In this document: in pieces, positions 1-8,119 of the stretch
Numbering within the stretch: the first letter of the stretch is position 1
Layout: every line of letters begins with the position of its first letter
Assembly: GCA_964494005.1 (NCBI GenBank)
Contig: CAZBQE010000014.1
Span: 1 to 17,598 of the forward strand
Length of the DNA stretch: 17,598 bases
Reading direction: 5' to 3'
From: CAJBLF01 sp964494005
GTDB taxonomy: Bacteria; Patescibacteriota; Gracilibacteria; Absconditabacterales; Absconditicoccaceae
Program-made: the position numbers and the translations under genes
The notes under the pieces: generated by a model
What the model was told of the DNA's origin: nothing
Seen by the model: the letters and a program-made list of their open reading frames with translations, nothing else
Databases searched by the model: none

Positions 1-1283
1 AGATTAATCTATCTTGATTAACGGAATTGCAAACTTTATATCTTGATAATAATCAGTTAAGTTATGTTAATCTATCTTGATTAACGAATCTTGTAGATTT
101 AGATATTAACGATAATGAACTAACTAATATTAATTTATGATGATTGATAGAATTACAAAATTTATGTCTTAGTGGGAATCATTTTTCTTCAATTAATCTT
201 TCTTGATTAATATGACTATATTTCTTATCGCTTTCAAATAATAATTTTACTTGAATTGATCTATCTTGATTGACAGAATTAGAAACCTTATATCTTGATA
301 ATAATCAGTTAAGTGAGATTAATCTGTCTTGATTAACGAATCTTGTAGATTTATCTTTTGGTAATAACGAATTAACTAATATTGATACATCTTGATTGAC
401 TGGTTTGATACGACTTGATGCACAATATAATCAGCTTTTAAATATTGATTTTTCTCACGTAATTAATTTACAAGAAATTGTTTTAGAGTGAAATTATTTT
501 ATCACACTTCCTGATAGTATAACTACCCTTACTGATTTAACATATTTGAATCTACAAAATAACTGTATAAATACAGGATCTTTCTCTTCTTCCCTAAATA
601 GCTTTCTTAATTCTATTGATACAGTAATTTGGGGAGACCAATCTGTCAATTGTTCGTCTTCTGACGATGATTCTGATGATAATTCAAATAATGGTGGTTG
701 ATGATGAGGAGGATGATATTCTATTCCTCCTGTCACATGAACAATCACCACATGATGAGTATATAGTACATGAGTATCGGGTATTGGGAATATATTATGA
801 TCACATTTTTCTACTGAATTTAATAACGCTTATCTCTATGCTTATAGTATAGGAATAACTACTATGCCAACTATTCAAGAAGCTAATATAGAATGAAATC
901 TTATAAGGTCTCACATGGCAAAAATGATGGTTAATTATGCAATAAAAGTGATGAGTGGGACAATAAATACTTGACGTCAATGTAATTTTGATGATATACA
1001 GGACCAATCTCAAGAAATGAGAACTTATATACAGTTGGCTTGTCAACTTGGTATTATGTGAGTAGGGATGCAAAGTTTTGTTCCTGATTGAATAGTCACT
1101 AGAGCTGAATTTTGAACTGTTTTATCAAGAGTATTGTATGGCGACATGTATAATGATTGAGAATTTTATTATAGTAATCATTTAAAAATATTAAAGGATA
1201 ATTGAATTATAACAAATGATGACCCAACCCTGGAAGAGTTAAGATGATATGTAATGCTTATGCTTATGAGAGCAAGTAAGTAG
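1..1283 (+). CDS. Surface protein with leucine-rich repeats, polyglycine linker and SLH-like C-terminus (5' partial)
   Basis: The frame is open from the window edge (first full codon at 3) to TAG at 1281-1283, so the N-terminus and any signal peptide are missing. Visible residues 1-180 are leucine-rich repeats of 21 residues with the pattern xNLSGLTxLxxLxLxxNxL. An acidic Ser/Asp stretch (SSSDDDSDDNSNN) and eight consecutive glycines at about residues 231-238 form a linker; four of these glycines are UGA, three in a row. Residues 270-426 resemble divergent S-layer homology repeats, with recurring patterns such as AYSIGI, ACQLGIMG and LKDNGIIT preceding short helices. LRRs usually bind proteins and SLH domains hold a protein to the cell wall or S-layer, so I infer an exported adhesion or recognition protein. 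The SLH assignment is by pattern only; the LRR assignment is firm. Confidence 0.85.
3..440 (+). repeat. Tandem 63-bp leucine-rich-repeat units with a 252-bp higher-order period
   Basis: This stretch consists of in-frame 63-bp (21-residue) repeats inside the LRR gene. The two units starting near 3 are almost identical in DNA to the two starting near 255; for example TATCTTGATAATAATCAGTT occurs at 39 and again at 291. The 252-bp distance is exactly four units, which points to a recent block duplication or gene conversion on top of the older 21-residue repeat. The units in between are more diverged. Confidence 0.85.
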
Positions 1284-1309
1284 CTTTATTTTTCTGAAAA
1301 ATATTTATT

Positions 1310-1837
1310 ATGGTAGATAAATGGAAAGATTTCCGTTTTATTATGTTAATGGCAGGAATTTTATTTGGGGCATCAATTATTGTTGAATTTCTTGTTTTGT
1401 TGATTTTGATTAAATGTAAAATCATTGATATTTCTGAAATACAAAATGTTCTTTGGCCATTAAATGCAATGATTTCCTTTATTACCTTGGTTGCTGGTCG
1501 ATTCTTAAAATATAATGAACAAAGAATAAATGGAGATGTAAAATTAATAGAAAATTTTATGAATTTTTCTAAAATAGCACATGGTCGTTCATCATGAGCT
1601 GGTGGGGTTGGATTGTCAGAACAGATCGCTGCTATATATGCTGTTGCTGAGCTATGAAAAAGACATTCTCTATTAAAAAATATAGCTAAAGAATGATTGA
1701 CTAGTATTTCTACGTGGGAAGAAAAAGATGTAATCGAACAGACAGAAAAAGATGTAATCGAACCAATAAAAAGAGATAAAATCAAAGAAATAAAAGCTAA
1801 AGCAGTAGCTGCTTTAAAATATTTAGATAGTAATTAA
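1310..1837 (+). CDS. Small membrane protein with two N-terminal helices, unknown function
   Basis: 175 residues from ATG 1310 to TAA 1835-1837, with UGA glycines inside the soluble part. The first 65 residues hold two hydrophobic segments (about 11-35 and 50-65) separated by a short polar loop, so the N-terminus is probably a membrane hairpin. The rest is cytoplasmic-looking: a segment containing GGVGLSEQIAAIYAVAELGK, then a lysine/glutamate-rich helical tail with a nearly repeated EQTEKDVIE/EEKDVIE. The helix pair followed by an IAAIYALxxL-type segment recalls the membrane-anchored N-terminal region of some pentapeptide-repeat proteins, but no pentapeptide repeats follow, so this is only a resemblance. 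It begins 26 bp after the LRR gene and could be co-transcribed with it. No ribosome-binding site is evident. Confidence 0.75.
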
Positions 1838-1884
1838 AAGATTTATTTATCAACAAATAGTCGTATTCTTTGTCAAAAATAAGA

Positions 1885-1912
1885 TTGACAAATAAAAGGA
1901 GATTTGTATACT
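1885..1912 (+). promoter_or_regulatory. Promoter of the dinD-like gene
   Basis: A consensus TTGACA (1885-1890) is followed after 16 bp by TATACT (1907-1912). Transcription would start around 1919, only about 28 bases before the ATG at 1947, giving a short leader without a Shine-Dalgarno sequence. This is one of the best -35/-10 pairs in the window. Confidence 0.7.
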
Positions 1913-1932
1913 TCAAATATCGTTTATTTGAA
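1912..1932 (+). promoter_or_regulatory. Operator-like inverted repeat over the dinD-like transcription start
   Basis: Perfect 8-bp arms TTCAAATA and TATTTGAA are separated by five bases (TCGTT). The repeat starts at the last base of the -10 box and covers the expected transcription start, a position where a bound dimer would block initiation. A second, differently centred pair (GTATACT at 1906-1912, AGTATAC at 1938-1944) flanks it. In E. coli dinD is LexA-controlled, so a damage-responsive repressor is a reasonable guess, but the site does not match the known E. coli or Bacillus LexA boxes. Confidence 0.55.
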
Positions 1933-1946
1933 TAACGAGTATACAC

Positions 1947-2795
1947 ATGGAACACGCACTTATTCAGCGCTTGATGAATGACTTTGAATCTATAATGCAT
2001 ACCACGGAAGATGGTGTGGAATTTTGGCTTGCAAGAGAATTGCAACCTTTGTTGTGATATAGTAAATGGGATAATTTTGTTGATGTAATCAATAAGGCTA
2101 AGCAATCGTGCAATAACAGTTCAAATCTAGATTCTGATCATTTTGCTGACGTCGGCAAAACGATAGCAATGCCCAAAGGAGCAGAAAGAAAAATTGACGA
2201 TATAATGCTTACAAGGTATGCTTGTTATCTTATCGCACAAAATGGTGATCCTCGTAAATCAGAAATTGCATTTGCTCAGACATATTTTGCCGTACAAACG
2301 AGAAATTTTGAGGTTATTCAACAGAAACTTTCTTTATATGAAAGAATTGTTGCTCGTAAAAAGCTTAGTGAAACAGAATCTGAATTATCCAAAATTATTT
2401 TTGAACAAACGAAGAATGACAAAAATTTTGCACTTATTCGTAGTAAATGAGATGCTGCACTTTTTGGGAAAACAACAAAAGAAATGAAGTCAAAACGATG
2501 AATTAAAGAGGCACAACCATTAGCTGACTTTATGCCGACGATTTTACTTAAGGCTAAAGATTTTGCTACGGAAATTACTATTTATAATGCGAAACATAAT
2601 AATATGACCACAGAAAATCAAATCTCTAATGAACATGTTACCAATAATACATCTGTTAGAAAAACGTTGATTAGTAGGGGTATTGTTCCAGAAAATATTG
2701 TACCGGAACAAGATATTAAAAAAGTTGAGAGAAAAATTATTTCCGAAGATAAAAAATCCTTGAAAGAGACAAAAAAATTAAAGAAAAAACAATAA
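1947..2795 (+). CDS. dinD: DinD-like protein (DNA-damage-inducible protein D family, BRO-N type)
   Basis: 282 residues from ATG 1947 to TAA 2793-2795, about the length of E. coli DinD. Family features visible in order: an N-terminal BRO-like fold with GVEFWLARELQPLLGYSKW (the glycine of LLGYS is UGA), a segment around KAKQSCNNS and DHFADVGK, then IMLTRYACYLIAQNGDPRK and AQTYFAVQTR, which closely match the DinD core. The C-terminus carries the family's KEMKSKRGI and an AKHNNMTTENQ-like region and ends in a lysine-rich tail. E. coli DinD is SOS-induced and has been reported to inhibit RecA strand exchange; related BRO-N proteins are common in phages. A role in the damage response is inferred from the family and from the regulated-looking promoter. 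It stands alone between membrane and surface genes. Confidence 0.85.
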
Positions 2796-2852
2796 TTGTC
2801 TGTATATATACCGCATATTTTCTAAAGTTTTTTTTGTACTTTATTTCTTGGA

Positions 2853-2886
2853 AAATCATCTGAAATTCGTATATATGAGATGATTT
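2853..2886 (+). repeat. Inverted repeat (9-bp arms) between dinD-like gene and glycosyltransferase
   Basis: AAATCATCT (2853-2861) and AGATGATTT (2878-2886) form perfect 9-bp arms around a 16-base loop. It lies 57 bp after the dinD-like stop and about 20 bp before the proposed glycosyltransferase start. The bases after it (ATCTTG) are not a good U-tract, so it may be a weak terminator, a leader hairpin or an operator; the sequence does not decide. Confidence 0.45.
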
Positions 2887-2905
2887 ATCTTGTAATTATG
2901 CCATT

Positions 2906-3748
2906 TTGTACAAAAAAATCCTCGCTACCATTTTTCAATGAACTGCCGATCAGGCATGTAAACATATTCTTGAGCTCTATGAGAAGAAAGGATTTTGTAT
3001 CGTAGACTATTTGTATTTTGCTAATATTTCTGCCAAGAAACTTTTTGTACAGTATACCCCCATCCGCAAGTGAGACAGCTTTCGTAATGCTTTGCTAGCA
3101 GAGTATAAGACTACAGACATCCAAGATATCCGTGCAGTATATCAGCAAGCGATTCTTGATGCTGACCTTGTCCTGATGGATGGTATAGCTTTGCAGATAT
3201 TTTATTTTCTTGCCAAAAGAAAGCGGCTGGACAATCTCAATGGTACTGATTTTTGCCCGTATTTTCTCTCGTATATCACACAAAAACATCGCGACAAAAA
3301 AATGAATATCATCCTCTATGGAACCTATCCACATCTTCTTGAAAGAACAAAACAATTTCTCATGAAGCAGTGATATAATGTCGTCTATGCACAGGATTGA
3401 TATACTAATCTAAATTGGGAAAATATCGAACTTTCATTGAAATGAAGAGACAAAGATATTAATATATTACTGAATGCTAGATCGACGCCTGACTATCCTA
3501 TCCAGGAACTTTGGACCTTATCCAACAAGGATACTATCCGTAAACATTGACTTATTGTTTTAAATCAATGAGGTACGTTTGATTTCCGAGTAGGCGAACA
3601 AAAAAGAGCGCCTAAATTTGTAAGAAAGCTCAAATTGGAGTGGTTATGGAGACTTATAGCTACGCCAAAAAGACAAATCAAGAAAACATTGGATTCTTTG
3701 GCTATTATTAAGTATATTTTTGTGTATTTGATATTGAAAAAGCATTAA
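2906..3748 (+). CDS. WecG/TagA/CpsF family glycosyltransferase (GT26)
   Basis: About 280 residues ending at TAA 3746-3748. The family core is clear: DADLVLMDGIAL (acidic active-site region), LNGTDFCPYFL, NIILYGTYP in place of the usual LLGG segment, LNQGGTFDFRVGEQKRAPK and LKLEWLWRLI.TPKR, which matches the GGTFDFxAGxxxRAPxWxxxxGLEWxxRL signature. PIQELW corresponds to the usual PKQExW. Members transfer N-acetylmannosamine or related sugars to lipid-linked intermediates for wall teichoic acid, capsule or enterobacterial common antigen, acting at the inner membrane face. Here it may build a surface glycan. The start is uncertain: no ATG exists in this frame upstream of the core, so I chose TTG 2906 (ATT 2903 is the alternative). 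An ATG at 2898 lies in another frame just before a run of seven A (2912-2918). Confidence 0.85.
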
Positions 3749-3869
3749 AGATGTATACATATAAAAAAAATTACTAATTTTTTTCATTTTTTATCCCACT
3801 GGATAGAAACAATGAGAAAATCTGTATGGATTTTCCTCATATTATTTTACTGTTTTACGCTCTCGTTTG

Positions 3870-5918
3870 ATGCATTTGAAAGAAAAAAAATTCCTCTATC
3901 TGACCGAAGAACATGTTTTCAATTTTGTCGAGGAATTACAGAATGGAATAAAGGTAAAAATGTTTGTCGGTTTTCAGTCCGATAAATTTCTTGATTTCCA
4001 AAAAGATTTACTTCAGGATTTTGTAGCTGAATTCAAAGACAAAATTAATGAAGAACATTATGATATCGATGACGTGAAAAATAATTTTGAGAAAGAATTA
4101 CAGAATCTAAACGTAAAACTCAAGGCTTTCGCAGATAAGGTCCGTGATATTGAATATTTTGGTATCAAAGGATATATACAATTGGTTATAGATAATATTT
4201 TGATGCTTTCTATGATTGGTGATGTAAGTGTGTTGATTTTTAGGGATGAAAAATTGCATCAATCTTTTTCAAATTCACTCAATGATAAGGGTAAAATAGA
4301 TCTTTTTTCTGATTTTGTGGAAGGTGATGTGAAAAGTAATGATCAATTACTTTATGTGGGGACCAAGATATCTGATGTTTTTGATACCAGCGATTTCAAA
4401 GAAATGGCGAATGTTCTTAGATCTGAAGATACCCATCTTATTAATTTTTTCCAAGAATTATTGAATGCAAGATTGGATAAAAAGGCATATGGGTTTATTT
4501 TTCATTATTTTATAACAGGTGCTGCTGTCAAAACTCATGAGGAGTATATCCAAAAGATGAGTGAAAATTCTGTGTTTGCCAGAATAAAGAAAACGATTCT
4601 CAAAAATAAGTATCAAGCTACGGTTGCTGTTTTGAGTGTATTTATTCTTTTTATGGTTATCAATTTACTTTCTCAAGTACTCAAGTCCAATGCTGATACC
4701 TTTGTGACTTCTGATGGAGTAACTGTGGATCTTACTATAGAGGATATCAAAAAAGATCTTTTTATGTTTAAAGGTATGGATCCTACTTCTGAAGAGAAAT
4801 CCATCAAATATAATGAAATATTGAGTAAACTTGATGTCTTACAAAGTAAAGGAAGATGGCTTGAAGATGTTGCTCAATTTAGAAAAGTTTTACAGTCAGA
4901 ATATTATAAGGGATTCAATATCGTTTATGTAAGTAGTTTGAGTAAATTCGATGATGCTACTTTGGGAAAGAAGACGCAGATATTGAAATTCAATACATCT
5001 GAGACCGCTAAACTTGGTGATATACAATGATTGTATGTTTATAGAAATATGTATGTCGCTGGTGCTAAATCAGCATTGATAGGTGCACTTGATGATACTA
5101 TGAGGTGAACAGTGATTGATTATAATTTTCCTTCGACTGACACTTTAAAATGATGTAGTCTCAACCTACTTAATGATGGACTATATTGTTATACAAATAA
5201 TGCTGCTATTTATAATATCAATAAGGAAGGTGCACAGCCGGTTACAACTACAGATACCGAGCCATTTACCAAGAATATCGCTGGTGTGGCAACCTATGGA
5301 AAATCCAATTTGTATGTATTTGAAAATACCGTCAGTGCAGTAGGTAATACAACATTAGTGACAAGATACCGTAACACTTTGTGATCACAGATTATTTATC
5401 AATGAGGACAAAAATATTATCTGACACCTAATCTTACTTGATTTTCTGTGGTTTCAGGATTTTCTAGCTTTGCTATCGATGGATCATTTTTGACACGGAA
5501 TGATGGTAAACTCTATCAATTTCGAAGAAATCCTCCAACAGCGTTTACCCTTGATATGCGTGAAATTAAATTGCTCGGAGGAGATAAAAAGGCACTTCAA
5601 TATTCTGATGATGTAAAAGTGATTAGTTCTGTAAATTCAAAATATGTATTTTTATTTGATAAGATTAATCAGACATTTACCGTCTATGAATCACGTCCTG
5701 CAAAGAGCGCTGATGCGTATAATTACTGATTATATTATGTATTTATGTTCAAATTCGATATAGGAACGAATAAGGTGATTGATATTGCTATACCGGAATC
5801 TAGTGGAAATAGGCCAGAAATGTATATTTTGAGTGTCGAGGGTGTACATAAAATTGATTTATATGGGTTTATCGATAGTATCAGTAACGATAAAATGCTT
5901 AAACAATTGGAAGAATAA
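3870..5918 (+). CDS. Single-pass membrane protein with degenerate PP2C-like cytoplasmic domain and probable β-propeller-like outer domain
   Basis: 682 residues from ATG 3870 to TAA 5916-5918, with UGA glycines throughout the second half. Residues 1-245 are soluble: an acidic, helix-rich start, then IGDVSVLIFRDEKL (about 114-127), which resembles the PP2C strand GDSRxYLxRxGxL, and GDVKSNDQLLYVGT, like the PP2C GDxLLLxSDG segment. The metal-binding aspartates expected in an active PP2C phosphatase are not evident, so it is probably a pseudo-phosphatase. One hydrophobic helix lies at about 249-270. The remaining 410 residues are rich in short β-like segments (LYVYRNMYVAG, GLYCYTNNAAIYNI, SNLYVFENT, KYVFLFDK) as in propeller-type sensor domains. 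I infer a transmembrane sensor or scaffold. TTG 3867 directly precedes the chosen ATG and is an alternative start. Confidence 0.75.
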
Positions 5919-5947
5919 TATTTCTTTAATGCAATAACATCTAGAGT

Positions 5948-7528
5948 ATGAAACAAATATCTTCGAAAGAGCTTAGGGAACATTGGCATTCGTTTCGAAC
6001 AAAAAAACAACATATCTATCTTCCGGAGAGTCTTTTGATTGGTGGAAAAGAAAGTACAGCTATGTTTACTATTGCGTGAATGCAGCAGCTTATTCCCTAT
6101 CTTTCTGGGAAAGAGCATCCTTTGGGTGCTAGATTATACAATATCCAAAAATGTGTCAGAACTGTAGATATTGATGAAGTAGGTGATGCAAGTCATCTTA
6201 CTTTTTTTGAAATGATGGGAAATTGGTCGCTCGGTGATTATTTCAAAAAAGAAGCAATTCAGCGAAGCTGGGAATTTCTTGTATATGAATTATGATTTGA
6301 TCCGAAAAAATTGGCGGTTACCATATTTGCATGAGATACTGATGCGCCAAAAGATAAAGAAACTGCTGAATATCGAAAGAATATCGGTATGCCTAAAGAT
6401 AAGATTGCATATATGTCTGCAGAAAATAATCGATGGAGTCCTGGTCCTGTATGACCATGTGGTCCTGATACGGAAATATTTTATCGGGTAGGTAAGGAAA
6501 AATTACCGCCAAAAGATTCCAATCCAAAGACTGATGAAGATAATTGGTTGGAGATACGAAATAATGTTTTCATGGAATTTTATCGTGATGATACAGGTAA
6601 ACTGACGAAATTAAAAAATCAGAATGTTGATACAGGAATGGGATTTGAAAGAATGGCAAAAGTATTACAAGAAAAGGAAACAGTCTTTGATACTGATATT
6701 TTCGCTCCTTTACTTAATCATATTGAGAGGACACTTAATGTTTCTTATAAAGGGAATGAAAGAAGATTTAGGATTGTCGTGGATCATATAAGGACATCGT
6801 TTTTTCTTATTATGCAGGGAATTACTCCATCCAATGAAGGAAGGGGATATGTGCTTAGAAGATTAATTAGGAGAATGTATTATAATTTTATGTTATTGAA
6901 ATCATGAGCGGAAACGGTTTTTGAAAGCTTTGTAACTACTATGGTGACTTTTGTTGATGCACTTACGGAAGCGAAAGCGGATACAAAACAGATTAGTGTG
7001 GTACTCATTAAAGAGGTGAATCAATTCCAAAAAACAATTATAAATGGTCAGAAGTTATTACAGGAACTCATATTTTCTGCTACCAAAAAGATTATAGCTG
7101 GGAAAGATATATTCAAGCTTTATGATACTTTTGGATTTCCTTTGGAATTAACGAAAGAAATTGTGGAAGAGCAATGATTGAAACTTGATATCAAAGGATT
7201 CGATAAAGAGATGGAATTACAACAAGAGAGATCTCGTGCTGGATCCAAGGATATGTTTACACAAGGGATTGATCGAGCTAGTTATCTTCAGGGTGTTCCT
7301 GCTACGGAATTTCTTGGGTATAATATATTAAAAATAGATGAGGTGAAATTACTCAAGGATTTTGATGTCCAAGGGCAAAGAGTTTTGATTTTTGATAAGA
7401 CGTCTTTTTATGCGGAAAGTGGTGGACAGGTGGCCGATATATGAATTATTGAATTGGATGATGGTTCTAAGGTGAATGTGATCAAGGTTCAGAAATATAA
7501 TTGAATTTTCTTACATTTTGTGAAATAA
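5948..7528 (+). CDS. alaS: Alanyl-tRNA synthetase, short form lacking editing and C-Ala domains
   Basis: 526 residues from ATG 5948 to TAA 7526-7528, against about 870 for typical bacterial AlaRS. The class II catalytic core is complete: MFTIAGMQQL, QKCVRTVDIDEVGDASHLTF, FFEMMGNWSLGDYFKK, SPGPVGPCGPDTEIFY, NNVFMEFYRD, NVDTGMGFERMA and the motif 3 segment EGRGYVLRRLIRRMYYN. The tRNA-recognition helical region follows, with KLYDTFGFPLELTKEI. The protein ends about 25 residues after SFYAESGGQVADIG, where the editing domain starts in other AlaRSs; its HxxxH and CxxxH zinc motifs and the C-Ala domain are absent. A terminator follows and no continuation exists in any frame, so the short form looks natural. 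E. coli AlaRS fragments of 461 residues still aminoacylate, so charging activity is likely. Conserved glycines (AGM, VGPCG) are encoded by UGA. Confidence 0.93.
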
Positions 7529-7540
7529 TATTTGTTTATA

Positions 7541-7573
7541 AAAAAAACCTGGAATACATCCAGTTTTTTTTTA
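7541..7573. terminator. Bidirectional intrinsic terminator between alaS and the convergent - strand genes
   Basis: CTGGA and TCCAG pair around a five-base loop, flanked by an A-run on the left and a T-run on the right. It would work for alaS on the + strand and for the gene ending at 7575 on the - strand, and sits in the 46 bp between the two converging stops. Confidence 0.85.
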
Positions 7574-7574
7574 T

Positions 7575-8030
7575 TTAATCGATCTTGTTGTATTTTGGGA
7601 AGAAGGTATAGACTATTTTGTAGAAGGAATCGATAACTTTATCTAATCCTTTTTCTTGTTTGAGCATTTTGTCTGTTAAGATTCCTTCAAGTTTGAATAT
7701 TTCTTGTTCTACTTGTTTTCCTGTTTCTTGAAAGTTGGGGCTTGTACCTGTTTCGTTCATGGTTCTAAATTTTCGGAATAATTCATTGTAGGCTTCGTAG
7801 AATCTTTTGAAGAGTTGTCCTCATTTTGTTTTTGTCATTCCATCTATTTTTTCTGTGATATAGTCGTTGATGATATGCTGAATTTCTATTTTTTCTTCCG
7901 AAGAAATGCTTTTGAAAATAGGTCCGAAAGTTTCATGGTTTTCTAGATCAGAAAAATAGGGGATATATCTTTTTTTTTCTTCTATATTGCTGATGATGCT
8001 TCTGATTTGATTGATTTCTTGCTGTAACAT
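7575..8030 (-). CDS. Hypothetical protein, α-helical, unknown function
   Basis: 151 residues from ATG at 8030 to TAA (TTA on the + strand at 7575-7577). A single UGA glycine (7821-7823), within KTKGGQLFKRF, joins what would otherwise be two fragments. The protein is charged and probably almost entirely helical, with EEKKRYIPYFSDLENHETF and SSEEKIEIQHIINDYITEKI in the first half and a C-terminal half ending SFYKIVYTFFPKYNKID. There is no signal peptide or membrane helix. I do not recognise a family. It is the last gene of the - strand run recJ - DUF1015 - this gene, 89 bp after the DUF1015 stop, and an AAACGAT-type repeat lies in its leader. Confidence 0.75.
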
Positions 8031-8040
8031 ACTAAATGAT

Positions 8041-8098
8041 GAAACGATAAAACGATAAAACGGATAAACAATTAAACGATAAAATGGATAAAATGATG
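8041..8098 (-). repeat. AAACGAT-type short tandem repeat in a gene leader
   Basis: About seven degenerate copies of an 8-9 bp unit (AAAACGAT, AAAACGGAT, AAACAATT, AAACGAT, AAAATGGAT on the + strand) fill the gap between the DUF1015 stop and the start of the 151-residue gene. A related block lies before recJ and a shorter trace before the DUF134 gene. In transcript sense the unit reads (A)TCGTTT(T). Confidence 0.7.
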
Positions 8099-8119
8099 CT
8101 AAGACCTAAAGTCTAAGAT

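Noticed and set aside
3..440. CRISPR-like regular repeats
   Set aside because: The 63-bp periodicity is in frame, without unique spacers, and encodes leucine-rich repeats.
494..1073. - strand frames at 494-751 and 801-1073
   Set aside because: They are antisense to the LRR/SLH gene; the + strand frame is continuous and has clear repeats.
3812..3985. 57-residue + strand frame with a signal-peptide-like start (MRKSVWIFLILFYCF)
   Set aside because: It overlaps the start of the 682-residue gene in another frame and its second half is unstructured sequence; no support beyond hydrophobicity.
5030..7528. Strings of short ORFs in the same frame that look like pseudogenes with repeated nonsense mutations
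   Set aside because: Every break is TGA and falls where a glycine is expected; reading TGA as glycine gives intact proteins with full motifs.
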